Shown: piece by piece, positions 16,629-25,490 of the stretch | Layout of the letters: each line of letters starts with the position of its first letter | Position numbering within the stretch: the first letter of the stretch is position 1 | Assembly: GCA_964574635.1 (NCBI GenBank) | Contig: CAZNOG010000006.1 | Span: 108,940 to 172,939, forward strand | Length of the DNA: 64,000 bases | Direction: 5' to 3' | Source of the DNA: CAZNOG01 sp964574635 | Lineage (GTDB): Bacteria; Bacteroidota; Bacteroidia; Flavobacteriales_D; Cryomorphaceae | Made by a program: the position numbers and the translations under genes | The notes under the pieces: model-generated | The model's database searches: none | Seen by the model: the letters and a program-made list of their open reading frames with translations, nothing else | What the model was told of the DNA's origin: nothing

Positions 16629-18632
16629 ATGTCCGATTACATCGTATCCGCCAGAAAATACCGACCTAAATCCTTCGACGCGGTGGTGGGCCAGGAAAAC
16701 ATTACGCAGACCCTCGCCCGCGCCATCGAAAAAAACCAACTGGGAAGCTCCTTCCTTTTTTGCGGGCCCCGCGGGGTGGGAAAAACTACTTGCGCGAGGA
16801 TTCTCGCCCGCGAAGTGAACCAATTCCACAGCGACAACCCGGAAAACGACCCGGATTTCGCTTTCAACATCTTCGAGTTGGATGCCGCCTCGAACAACGG
16901 GGTGGACGGAATCCGCGATCTGATCGACCAAGTGCGCATACCGCCGCAAACAGGCAAATACAAGGTGTACATCATCGACGAGGTGCACATGCTCTCCACC
17001 TCGGCGTTCAACGCGTTCCTGAAAACATTGGAAGAGCCGCCCCCCTACGCGATCTTCATCCTGGCAACCACGGAAAAACACAAAATCCTGCCCACCATCA
17101 TTTCCCGGTGCCAGGTCTTCGACTTCAACCGAATCGAGGTGTCCGACATCGTGAAACAACTCAGCGACATCGCCGAACGGGAAGGCATCAAAGCGGAAAG
17201 CGAAGCCCTCCACATCATCGCGGAAAAAGCCGACGGCGCCATGCGGGACGCACTTTCCATTTTCGACCGGCTTGCGAGCTCCGCCACCGACGACACCGGC
17301 ATCACCTACGCGGCGGCCATCAAAAACCTCAACATCCTCGATCACGATTATTTCTTCCGCGTGGTGGACGCGGCTCTCGCCAACGACATTTCCGAAATGA
17401 TGGTGACCTACGATTCCATCATGCGTGCCGGCTTCGAAGGCAGCCACTTCCTCTCGGGATTGGCCAACCACATGCGCAATCTGCTCATGGCCATTTCCGC
17501 GAGAACCGTTAACATCATCGTGGGTGGGGAAACGGTGAAGAAGCGCTACCTCGAACAATCCCAACGCGCCACCACCGAGCAACTGGTGGAAGCGCTCGAA
17601 ATTCTCGGTGCCGCCGATACTTCCTACAAGGCCAGCCAAAACCAAAGGCTGCTGGTCGAAATCGCCCTGCTGAAACTCTGCAACGTCTTCGGCGGAGCTA
17701 AAAAAAAAACGGAGCCCGTCCCCAATGACGGAGAAGGCCGTGAATCCAACGGCGTAGCGCCGGCAGATACCGACTACCGAGCCGAACGGCAACCGACACC
17801 CCAAAGCGCTCCCGCGCCTGAAAGCCCACCGAAAAGCGAATCCCCCACCCCGGCGGCGGAAGAAAGGGAAGAAGCCCCTTCGCCGAAATCGGAAGAAACC
17901 CAAGTGAAAGCCGACGACGCACCGGCCGGAAGCGTGCGGGAGGAAGGAACGCCATACGCGCAAGACAACGGAGAGGAAGAAAATCTTTCACCCGCCAAGG
18001 AGACGGAGGCGAAAACGCCCCGAGAGGATTCTCCCGAGAAGCCGGAATCTTCGGAACTGCCCGGAAACGCGCCCTCCCAAGAACACACCCACAAAAACCC
18101 ACCACCCCCTACCGATCGCCCCGCTTTTTTGGGCTCACTGAAAGGACGTCAAATCAAGGGCATGTCTTCGTTGAGCGATCTGAAAAAGAAGGTGGGAAAT
18201 CCGACGGTGGAAAGGGAAGAAAGCGCCGCGGAAGCCGAACCCGACGGCCCCATGAAACCCTTCACTTTGCAGCAATTGTGGGACGTTTGGGATGCGTATT
18301 CGGAGATGGTGCGGGCCAAGGACATGCCGAGTTACCACGCCACTTTGACCAAGCGCCGGCCCGTGATGCGCGAGGCCGGGAAGGTGGAGTTTTTGGTGGA
18401 CAACCATGTGCAGCTGGCTTACCTGAACGAAGACAAACCCGATTTGCTGGAATATTTGCGCTCGAATCTGGAAAACCGCGGCATTCAACTGGCGGGAGTG
18501 ATCGACGAGGAGGAAGACGACGACTTCGCCCCGTACGATCCCAAGCACAAATACGCGAAGATGGCGGAGAAAAATCCCGCATTGCAGAAATTCAGATCCG
18601 CTTTCGACCTCGACATCGAGCACGATTACTGA
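16629..18632 (+). CDS. dnaX: DNA polymerase III subunit gamma/tau
   Basis: A 667-residue clamp-loader ATPase. Walker A is GPRGVGKTT at about 45-53, Walker B/DExx is YIIDEVHMLS, the sensor 1 region is ILATTEKHKILPTIISRCQ. The four-Cys zinc module that other DnaX proteins carry after Walker A is absent: EVNQFHSDNPENDPDFAFNI replaces it. A low-complexity Glu/Pro/Lys/Ser linker runs from about residue 360 to 510; a tau-like C-terminal domain follows (LQQLWDVWDAYSEMVR). One copy of the dispersed motif lies in frame in the linker (18086-18100). The start MSDYIVSARKYRPKSF is the family N-terminus. A bidirectional terminator follows. Confidence 0.96.
   Translation: MSDYIVSARKYRPKSFDAVVGQENITQTLARAIEKNQLGSSFLFCGPRGVGKTTCARILAREVNQFHSDNPENDPDFAFNIFELDAASNNGVDGIRDLIDQVRIPPQTGKYKVYIIDEVHMLSTSAFNAFLKTLEEPPPYAIFILATTEKHKILPTIISRCQVFDFNRIEVSDIVKQLSDIAEREGIKAESEALHIIAEKADGAMRDALSIFDRLASSATDDTGITYAAAIKNLNILDHDYFFRVVDAALANDISEMMVTYDSIMRAGFEGSHFLSGLANHMRNLLMAISARTVNIIVGGETVKKRYLEQSQRATTEQLVEALEILGAADTSYKASQNQRLLVEIALLKLCNVFGGAKKKTEPVPNDGEGRESNGVAPADTDYRAERQPTPQSAPAPESPPKSESPTPAAEEREEAPSPKSEETQVKADDAPAGSVREEGTPYAQDNGEEENLSPAKETEAKTPREDSPEKPESSELPGNAPSQEHTHKNPPPPTDRPAFLGSLKGRQIKGMSSLSDLKKKVGNPTVEREESAAEAEPDGPMKPFTLQQLWDVWDAYSEMVRAKDMPSYHATLTKRRPVMREAGKVEFLVDNHVQLAYLNEDKPDLLEYLRSNLENRGIQLAGVIDEEEDDDFAPYDPKHKYAKMAEKNPALQKFRSAFDLDIEHDY
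18086..18100 (+). repeat. Dispersed 15-mer motif, copy 4 (exact, inside dnaX)
   Basis: Exact CACCCACAAAAACCC, translated as part of QEHTHKNPPPPT in the low-complexity dnaX linker. Confidence 0.7.
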
Positions 18633-18650
18633 CGAGGGGAAGGACCGTAA

Positions 18651-18680
18651 AAAAAGGGGCGCGGAAATCCGCGCCCCTTT
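18651..18680. terminator. Bidirectional terminator between dnaX and the DHS-like gene
   Basis: AAAGGGGCGCGGA pairs with TCCGCGCCCCTTT. It lies between two convergent stops (18632 and 18708), flanked by A-runs on the left and T-rich sequence on the right, so it can stop both transcripts. Confidence 0.9.
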
Positions 18681-18707
18681 CATTTTTCGTTTTTCGAGCG
18701 GCGATAC

Positions 18708-19679
18708 TCACCACCCCAAAACCCAAGCGAAGATCAATGGCGCCACGATGGTGGCATCGCTTTCCACGATGAATTTCGGTGTATCCACGTCGAGTTTCCC
18801 CCACGTGATTTTCTCGTTGGGCACGGCGCCGGAATACGATCCGTAGCTGGTCGTCGAATCGGAAATCTGGCAGAAGTAACTCCAAAAAGGCGTATCCGTG
18901 CGCTCCATGTCTTGGTAGAGCATGGGCACCACACAAATGGGGAAATCGCCTGCGATGCCCCCGCCGATCTGGAAAAAGCCCACGCCTTTTCCGCCGGAAT
19001 TTTCCGTGTACCAGTCGGCCAGCCAAATCATGTACTCGATGCCCGATTTCACGGTCTGGGGAAGCAGATCGCCTTTCAGGCAGTACGACGCGAAGATGTT
19101 GCCCATGGTCGAATCTTCCCATCCCGGCACCACGATGGGCAGGTTCTTTTCCGCCGCCGCGATCATCCAAGAGTTTTTCGGGTCTATTTGGTAGTGCTCC
19201 TCGAGGTCGCCCGACAAGAGCATTTTGTACATGTACTCGTGCGGAAAGTAGCGCTCGCCGGCTTCTTGGGCGTTTTTCCACTTCTTGTAAATATTGCTTT
19301 GTATTCTGCGAAACGCCTCTTCTTCAGGTATGCACGTGTCGGTCACGCGGTTCAGTCCGCGTTCCATCAGCGCCCATTCTTCCTTGGGCGTCAGGTCGCG
19401 GTAGTGGGGCACGCGCTCATAATGTTCGTGCGCCACGAGGTTCATGATGTCCTCCTCGAGGTTGGCGCCGGTGCAAGAGATGATGTCCACTTTGCCGCGG
19501 CGAATCATCTCCGCGAGACTTTTACCGAGTTCGGCCGTGCTCATTGCGCCGGCCAGCGTCACCATCATTTTGCCTCCCGCGTCCTTGTGCGCCACGTAGC
19601 CGTCGGCGGCGTCCACCAAGGCGGCGGCGTTGAAGTGTTTGAAATGCTTGGAAATAAAATCTGAAACGGGTCCTTTCAT
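18708..19679 (-). CDS. Deoxyhypusine-synthase-like enzyme, third gene of the polyamine operon
   Basis: A 323-residue protein of the deoxyhypusine synthase family. The NAD-binding segment IISCTGANLEED, the GGGIAGDFPICVVPML segment and the region of the eukaryotic active-site Lys (EKITWGKLDVDTPKFIVESDA) are all present, so it looks active. Bacteria do not have eIF5A, so this enzyme must act on something else; members of this bacterial group are thought to transfer the aminobutyl group of spermidine to a small amine. It follows agmatinase by 69 nt in the same operon as arginine decarboxylase, which supports a polyamine role, for example homospermidine-type products. The exact reaction is not shown by the sequence. 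Confidence 0.85.
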   Translation of the reverse strand: MKGPVSDFISKHFKHFNAAALVDAADGYVAHKDAGGKMMVTLAGAMSTAELGKSLAEMIRRGKVDIISCTGANLEEDIMNLVAHEHYERVPHYRDLTPKEEWALMERGLNRVTDTCIPEEEAFRRIQSNIYKKWKNAQEAGERYFPHEYMYKMLLSGDLEEHYQIDPKNSWMIAAAEKNLPIVVPGWEDSTMGNIFASYCLKGDLLPQTVKSGIEYMIWLADWYTENSGGKGVGFFQIGGGIAGDFPICVVPMLYQDMERTDTPFWSYFCQISDSTTSYGSYSGAVPNEKITWGKLDVDTPKFIVESDATIVAPLIFAWVLGW

Positions 19680-19730
19680 GATCGGGTATTTAGGGGAATG
19701 AAACGAATGCGGAAACGCGCAGGGTTTTTT

Positions 19731-19745
19731 GGGTTTTTGTGGATG
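19731..19745 (-). repeat. Dispersed 15-mer motif, copy 5 (minus strand)
   Basis: Minus strand reads CATCCACAAAAACCC followed by AAAAAACCC. It lies inside the operon, between the agmatinase stop and the DHS-like start. Confidence 0.6.
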
Positions 19746-19748
19746 TTA

Positions 19749-20603
19749 CTACTTTTCGAAAATGTAAGTGAGCAGCTTGTAATACAGCTTGGCGGCGAGA
19801 AAATCGGAGGAGCGCTCTTCTTCCCTCGGGCACAGTTCCACGATGTCGAATCCCACGATTTCGCGGTGCTCGGCTACCGAGCGGAGAAAATCGAGTGTTT
19901 CGTACCACAGTAGTCCGCCCGGCTCGGGGGTTCCCGTAGAAGGCATGATAGAGGGGTCGAAGGCGTCCAGGTCGATGGTGATGAACACCTTCTCTCCCAA
20001 TCGCGCCAGAGCTTGGTCCATCCACTGCGGATTGTTCCTCAGGTGGTGGGCGAAAAACACGTTGTCTTCCACCATCACGGCCTTTTCCGAAACGTCCATA
20101 CTGCGGATGCCCACCTGCACCAAATTGGTGTTGTACCTCGCCTCGTAGACCGCACAAGCGTGATTGCACCGGCTTCCCTCGTACGATTCGCGCAAATCGG
20201 CGTGGGCGTCGATCTGCAACACGCTGAGGTTTTCAAAGCGCTTGCTGAACGCGCGGATTACGCCGATGCTGATGCTGTGTTCGCCCCCGAAAGCGGTGAC
20301 GAACTTCCCGGCGTCCAAATACCGGCCCACGGCCTCCTCCACGGCATCCACCATGGCTTCGGGCGATGAATCTTCCTCCACCGCCGGGGCGAGATACACG
20401 CCGCGGCGATACACCTCGGTATCCGTTTCGATGTCGTAGAGTTCCATATTGGCCGAGGCTTCCAAAAAGGCGTCGGGACCTTTGTCGGCTCCTTTCTGCC
20501 AGGTACTGGTTCCGTCGTAGGGCACGGGAATCAACACGATGGCCGCGTTGGCCTCTCCGGCGTATTCATCTTCTATGCCGGCGTAATTTCCTTCGTATTT
20601 CAT
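19749..20603 (-). CDS. speB: Agmatinase
   Basis: A 284-residue ureohydrolase. Metal-binding motifs are seen in order: FGGEHSISIG (His ligand; the usual Asp is Glu), IDAHADLRESYEGS (DAHxD) and ITIDLDAFDPSIMPSTGTPEPGG (DxDxxDP). It hydrolyses agmatine to putrescine and urea, using a dimanganese centre, in the cytosol. It follows arginine decarboxylase in the same operon, which supplies agmatine. The start at MKYEGNYAG is the family-like N-terminus; an ATG 9 nt upstream (MNTM) is possible. Confidence 0.93.
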   Translation of the reverse strand: MKYEGNYAGIEDEYAGEANAAIVLIPVPYDGTSTWQKGADKGPDAFLEASANMELYDIETDTEVYRRGVYLAPAVEEDSSPEAMVDAVEEAVGRYLDAGKFVTAFGGEHSISIGVIRAFSKRFENLSVLQIDAHADLRESYEGSRCNHACAVYEARYNTNLVQVGIRSMDVSEKAVMVEDNVFFAHHLRNNPQWMDQALARLGEKVFITIDLDAFDPSIMPSTGTPEPGGLLWYETLDFLRSVAEHREIVGFDIVELCPREEERSSDFLAAKLYYKLLTYIFEK

Positions 20604-20625
20604 GGTGTTCATCGCGTTGGTTGGT

Positions 20626-22077
20626 TCATTGTGTGTTTCTCCGTCCGGAGGAACCGCTTTCCATTGCTTCACACTCGCCTTCGTCGTCACAGTAGCCCAA
20701 TAGCTTCATCATCGATTCCGAAGATTGGATGTCGCGGAACTCCCGGTACGACAACTCCCCGTTTTCGTCCCGATCGATGATCAGGTATTTGGGATTGGGC
20801 AACAGACAGTGCTGAATGCCGCCGAATCCCCCGAGGGAATCCTGGTATGCGCCGGTGTTGAAAAACCCGATGTAGAGGTCTTCGCCTTTTTTGTACCTGG
20901 GCAGATAAATGGCGTTGATGTGCTGCTCGGAATTGTAATAATCGTCGCTGTCGCAAGTGAGCCCACCCAAAAACACGCGCTCGTACTGCTTGTCCCATTG
21001 GTTGAGCGGAAGCATGATAAATCGTCGGTTGATGGCCCAAGAATCGGGGAGGTTGGTCATGAAAGACGAGTCGATCATGTCCCATCTCTCCCGGTCGTTT
21101 TGTTGCTTTTGGTCGATGATCTTAAACAGGGTCGCACCGCTCTCCCCCACCGTAAAGCTTCCGAATTCGGTAAATATGTGGGGATCGTCGATCTCGGTTT
21201 CCTGGCAGTAGGCTTTGATCTGGGCGATGATCTCCTCGGCCATATAGGCGTAATCGTAGTCGAAACCCAGGGTGTTTTTAATGGGAAATCCTCCCCCGAT
21301 GTTCAGGGAATCCAAAGTATCGCAATCCCGCGCCAATTCCCCGTACACGCGGAGACACTTGTTGAGTTCGTTCCAATAGTACGACGTATCGGCGATGCCC
21401 GTGTTGATGAAGAAATGGAGCATCTTGAGTTTGATCTTCGGCTTCTTGCTGATCACATTCCGGTAGTACGGCGCGATGTTCTTGTACCCGATTCCCAGTC
21501 GGCTGGTGTAGAACTCGAATTTCGGCTCTTCTTCCGCCGCGATGCGGATTCCGATTTCGAACTCCCCTTCGATCAGTTCGTCGAGTACGTCGATTTCATT
21601 GTAGTTGTCGATCACCGGAAGCACTTTCTTGCCCGCGTTGATCAAATCGGCGATCCTGCGGAGGTACCCGTCGGTTTTGTACCCGTTGCAAATGATGTAT
21701 CGATCCGGGTGCAGTTTGCCCGTACGAAAAAAATGATCCACGATGTCGAGGTCGTACGCCGAGGAAGTCTCTATGCAAATATCGCTTTCCAAGGCCCTCT
21801 CGATGACGTGGGCGAAGTGGGAGCTCTTGGTACAGTAACAATAATTGTACGTCGCTTTGTAATCCACCGCCTGCATCGCCTTTCCGAAGATGTCACGCGC
21901 CCGAGCGATATTCTCGGAAATCTTGGGTAGGTAACTGATTTTCAAAGGTGTTCCATACTTTTCCACGAGGTCCATCATGGGCATTCCATGCCATAACAAC
22001 TTGTTGTCCCTCAGATCGAATTCCTGTTGTGGAAAGTCGAAAGTCTGCTCGATGAGGTCGATATACTTAATTTTCAT
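20626..22077 (-). CDS. speA: Biosynthetic arginine decarboxylase (short Bacteroidota form)
   Basis: A 483-residue PLP enzyme of the alanine-racemase fold. The lysine that binds PLP is in ATYNYCYCTKSSHFAHV, the HxFxN-type motif is MLHFFINTGIADTSYYW, the phosphate-binding Gly-rich loop is LNIGGGFP, and the catalytic Cys is in GGLTCDSDDYYN. It converts arginine to agmatine. It is shorter than E. coli SpeA (about 660 residues) because it has no long insertions, as is usual in Bacteroidota. First gene of an operon with speB and the DHS-like gene, divergent from the aspartoacylase-like gene at 22262. Confidence 0.93.
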   Translation of the reverse strand: MKIKYIDLIEQTFDFPQQEFDLRDNKLLWHGMPMMDLVEKYGTPLKISYLPKISENIARARDIFGKAMQAVDYKATYNYCYCTKSSHFAHVIERALESDICIETSSAYDLDIVDHFFRTGKLHPDRYIICNGYKTDGYLRRIADLINAGKKVLPVIDNYNEIDVLDELIEGEFEIGIRIAAEEEPKFEFYTSRLGIGYKNIAPYYRNVISKKPKIKLKMLHFFINTGIADTSYYWNELNKCLRVYGELARDCDTLDSLNIGGGFPIKNTLGFDYDYAYMAEEIIAQIKAYCQETEIDDPHIFTEFGSFTVGESGATLFKIIDQKQQNDRERWDMIDSSFMTNLPDSWAINRRFIMLPLNQWDKQYERVFLGGLTCDSDDYYNSEQHINAIYLPRYKKGEDLYIGFFNTGAYQDSLGGFGGIQHCLLPNPKYLIIDRDENGELSYREFRDIQSSESMMKLLGYCDDEGECEAMESGSSGRRNTQ

Positions 22078-22261
22078 GATTTGTTCAGGTTACGTTCCCA
22101 CTGCCAATAGGGGCCCGCAAATTTCGCAGTAAATTTCGAATATCCGCATCCGAAAATAGTACACCCCCGAAGGGGCAATTGTTCAATCGCGTTTACAGCG
22201 ATTGTGCATCGATATTTCGAAGAACATTCATTAAATTGCGTTGTTCCACCAATGCCTATCC

Positions 22262-23419
22262 ATGCCTCACACGCTGTACAATACCTTAAGGCTTTACGAT
22301 CGTTTTACCGGGCGTTCGATCGACGTGAAGCGGGAAGTGGCGGCCGTTCACGGGGGGAAAAAAGGCCCGAACATCATTTTTATCGCCGACATGGACCGGG
22401 GAGACACCGACATCTCCGTGGCGCTCTTCGACGTGATGACGCGCCTGCAACAACTCAATCCCTTGGTCCGCGGAAAAGTATACGGGTTGACCGGGTTAAT
22501 GACGTCCGCCACTAAACCGCCCAAGAACCTCGCCCCTCCGGGCTTGAAATTGACCGCCGCCGAAGCGAGACGCATCTATCTCCAAGACGAACGCATGGCC
22601 CAAGTCAACCGCATCGAAGATCGGTTTGAATTGTGGCGACACATAGAAAGCATCACGGAGAAGGAAGACCGCCCCTTTGCGATCATCAACATCCGAGAAG
22701 GAGCTTACGGGGTACCACATATTCAAACGGATCTTTCTCCGATAGAGGAGAAAATCGTTCGTCGCATGCCCGTTCGAGTGGTGACCGGTTTGGGCGACAT
22801 CCTGCAAGATCCCATGTGCGCCCATCTCGTGGAGAAAGGACACCATTTCATGCATTTCGTCGTCGGCACCCGGAACGTACCCGAAGACAACCGCTTGACC
22901 GAAGCCATGATGTGGCTGGCGCTCACCTGTTCGGGAAACATTCGGAAAATCGAAATCCCCGATTTCCGACTTTACCGCAAAGCACTGAGGGCGAGTTCCG
23001 GTCGACGACGCACGTATTTTGTTCTGTTCCAAGACCCGGACTTTCACATCCAACCGGTCCCTCCCCAATTCCATAAAATCAAAATAGGTGATGGCATCGG
23101 ACACGCATTACCCGACGGCCACCGAAGTTCGCCTGAAAACGGATTTTTTTATTCGGTAGCCCAATCTGCGGAGTCCACCACGCCTTACATCTTGGCATCC
23201 TCGGGTTGGATGAGAGTCGGGCGTCGGATCGTATCGAGAGCCTTCCTGCGCCCGGCCCTATTGCGAAAACTTCGGGGAGTGGAACTCTTCTCGAAAAACG
23301 GCGGCGTCATCCGTGTGGATGAGCGCGTGGCCTCTCGATTTTCCCTTCATTTGTTGCGGATTTTGGGATACGAAAAATTCGTCCGTTCGGGACACTCGAA
23401 TCTGTACCGATCCACTTGA
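22262..23419 (+). CDS. Degenerate succinylglutamate desuccinylase/aspartoacylase-like protein
   Basis: A 385-residue protein with the AstE/AspA layout: GPNIIFIADMDRGDTDISVA, a later IINIREGAYGVPHIQTD, and a C-terminal beta-barrel-like part (FHKIKIGDGIGHALPDG...). The zinc motif HxNE of active members should lie in the first segment and is replaced by DMDRGD; the second His-containing DLH motif reads INIREG. It therefore lacks the metal ligands and may be a non-catalytic or repurposed relative. It starts at ATG 22262; a TTG 21 nt upstream is less likely. It is divergent from the polyamine operon. Family assignment is moderate confidence. Confidence 0.6.
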   Translation: MPHTLYNTLRLYDRFTGRSIDVKREVAAVHGGKKGPNIIFIADMDRGDTDISVALFDVMTRLQQLNPLVRGKVYGLTGLMTSATKPPKNLAPPGLKLTAAEARRIYLQDERMAQVNRIEDRFELWRHIESITEKEDRPFAIINIREGAYGVPHIQTDLSPIEEKIVRRMPVRVVTGLGDILQDPMCAHLVEKGHHFMHFVVGTRNVPEDNRLTEAMMWLALTCSGNIRKIEIPDFRLYRKALRASSGRRRTYFVLFQDPDFHIQPVPPQFHKIKIGDGIGHALPDGHRSSPENGFFYSVAQSAESTTPYILASSGWMRVGRRIVSRAFLRPALLRKLRGVELFSKNGGVIRVDERVASRFSLHLLRILGYEKFVRSGHSNLYRST

Positions 23420-23455
23420 CCCGAGCGGAACCCTCCCCACCCCGCCATGATAACT

Positions 23456-23463
23456 TAGCTTTG
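23456..23463 (+). promoter_or_regulatory. -7 box 4 nt before an ATG (leaderless type)
   Basis: TAGCTTTG fits TAnnTTTG; the ATG at 23468 lies 4 nt after it, so the transcript should start at or near the start codon. Confidence 0.6.
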
Positions 23464-23467
23464 CGCC

Positions 23468-25456
23468 ATGAGAATTTCCTTTGCCGTTTTGTTGATCACC
23501 GCGATGTGCGCCGCTTCGGGCCACGCTCAAATCGCGGATTCCTTTTTTGAATTGCCTGCCTCCCAACTCGACGCACGGTTGAGCGAGTTTCCGGAGGTTT
23601 GCGATGCCCGGGGCACTTGGGTAAACGCCACCGAAGCCAACCCCTTGGCCGGTGCCAAAGGCCACTTGGCGTTTTTGCACTTCGGTAATTTCGAGGACCC
23701 GGCGTCCCTCGGTACGATCCGAGATCTGAACGACTTGCAATTGAAACGGCACGACCTGCGCGTGATCCTCTACCTCAGTCCGAGATACCAATACGCACAA
23801 ACGACCGACGCCGTCATGGAACACCTGAGCCGACACGGCATCGCATTGCCGGTATTGCTCGACACCGCGGGAGTATTCAGCCAATGCATGGAGGTGGAAG
23901 GCGAGGCAAGCACCGCCATCCTCTCGCCGGAAGGTCGGGTATTGGGCGAAGTGAAGGGGGGACTGCCCGCGGAAGAATGGGAAGAGCTGGCCTCTAAATT
24001 GACCACCCGCTTCGAAGGTCGCTTTCCTAAAAACCGGGAACCCTTTTACGGTCTACCCCCGGCGCGGCGAGAAGCCACGCCCGTTTTGCGTTTTCCCACC
24101 GGTCTGGCCGCCCAACCCATCGAGGACTTGATCTTCGTCAGCGACGCCCTCAGCAACCGAATCATCGGAACGACCTCCGCGGGAAACACTGTTTATTGTC
24201 TGGGTAGCGAGCGCGGCGGCTACGTCGACGGTACCTTGGCCGAAGCTCGTTTTCACGGACCCTGGGGACTGGCTTTCGATCTGGGTGAGGGCGTACTGTA
24301 CGTCGCCGACACGTACAACCACCGCATCCGAAAAATCGATTTCGCCAACGACGAGGTGAGCACGGTGCTGGGCGACGGATCCATAGGAAACCCCGAATCG
24401 AATGAAGTGATTTCCACCGGGGGGTCTTTGGGATTTCCCTTGGACGTGGTACTCGACGGAAACGAGCTGTACATCACCACGGCCGGCTCCGCAGCGGGAC
24501 TCTGGGTCATGGATACGCGCACCGGGGCGGCGCGAAAAGTCGTTTCCGCGGATGAATTGACCGAAGACGGAACGCCCGTGGGCTTCGGAGGTTTGACCAC
24601 CGACCCGTCGGGTTCCCTGTTCTTCAGCGATTCCTACCACTCCGTACTCCGGTATTTCGAAAACGGAAAAGTCACCGCCGCCGCCGGGAAGGGAAGCGAA
24701 CACGGACACGGCGACGGGCGGAAAAACGACATCCGATTTCAGTTTCCCAACGGCCTGACGGAGAAGGACGGAACCATCTATGTCGCCGACACATACAATC
24801 ACGTTATTCGCGCCGTGCAGCCCTTCAGGCCGCGGAGCTCAACGGTGGTGGGGAATGGCGAAAAAGGATTTCGCGACGGACCGGCGCACAACGCGCTTCT
24901 GAACCAACCGCGTGACGTGGTGTACATGAACGGGAAGTTTTTCATTTCCGATTCGGGGAATGGCGCCATCCGCATTTTCGACCCCGAAACCGGAAGGGTG
25001 TCCACCCTCGTGCTTCACCACTTCGAATGCGTGGGCCACGACAAAGGGGAAGTGATCATGGACCTGCGCGACGGCCCGGCAATCACCATCAACGAGCACC
25101 TCACGGAGTTGGAGTTCCGAATCGACTTGGGCGAGGATTGGGAAGTGGATCCGGGCGGTTTTTCCCAAGCGACTTTGCTGACGCGACGAAAGGGATTCGT
25201 ATTGCGGGACAGCGACCTGTCTGACGGTGCATTCTCGGCCATTTCCGTATTTGAAGACACCGACCGTGGCGACGTGGCTTTCGACTTGAGGCTGTTCGTG
25301 AGAAACGTGCGCGATGGAAGGCAGTATTACCGCGCGCTCACGCTGAATCACCCGGTGGTGGTATCGAAGGACGCACCGACGTCGGCCAAAATCGTTATCC
25401 CCGTCAGCGTGTGGGGCGAAGAAGAAAGCGGAGAAACTTTGGAACACATGCGGTGA
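23468..25456 (+). CDS. NHL-repeat beta-propeller protein with degenerate thioredoxin-like domain (NHLRC2-like)
   Basis: A 662-residue protein with a signal peptide (MRISFAVLLITAMCAASGHAQ). Residues about 50-180 look like a thioredoxin/TlpA fold, but the expected CxxC position reads LHFGNFEDPAS, so no redox pair is present. Residues about 200-510 form an NHL-type six-bladed propeller, with repeated GLAFDLGEGVLYVADTYNHRIRKI and ITDTYNHVIRAV-type units. The last 140 residues form a beta-rich domain. This is the architecture of NHLRC2-like proteins. It is predicted periplasmic. It is probably transcribed leaderless from its own promoter; the role is unknown. Confidence 0.75.
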   Translation: MRISFAVLLITAMCAASGHAQIADSFFELPASQLDARLSEFPEVCDARGTWVNATEANPLAGAKGHLAFLHFGNFEDPASLGTIRDLNDLQLKRHDLRVILYLSPRYQYAQTTDAVMEHLSRHGIALPVLLDTAGVFSQCMEVEGEASTAILSPEGRVLGEVKGGLPAEEWEELASKLTTRFEGRFPKNREPFYGLPPARREATPVLRFPTGLAAQPIEDLIFVSDALSNRIIGTTSAGNTVYCLGSERGGYVDGTLAEARFHGPWGLAFDLGEGVLYVADTYNHRIRKIDFANDEVSTVLGDGSIGNPESNEVISTGGSLGFPLDVVLDGNELYITTAGSAAGLWVMDTRTGAARKVVSADELTEDGTPVGFGGLTTDPSGSLFFSDSYHSVLRYFENGKVTAAAGKGSEHGHGDGRKNDIRFQFPNGLTEKDGTIYVADTYNHVIRAVQPFRPRSSTVVGNGEKGFRDGPAHNALLNQPRDVVYMNGKFFISDSGNGAIRIFDPETGRVSTLVLHHFECVGHDKGEVIMDLRDGPAITINEHLTELEFRIDLGEDWEVDPGGFSQATLLTRRKGFVLRDSDLSDGAFSAISVFEDTDRGDVAFDLRLFVRNVRDGRQYYRALTLNHPVVVSKDAPTSAKIVIPVSVWGEEESGETLEHMR

Positions 25457-25490
25457 TTCCGCGCGGGGGTTCACGAAGGCGTTGCGGTGA

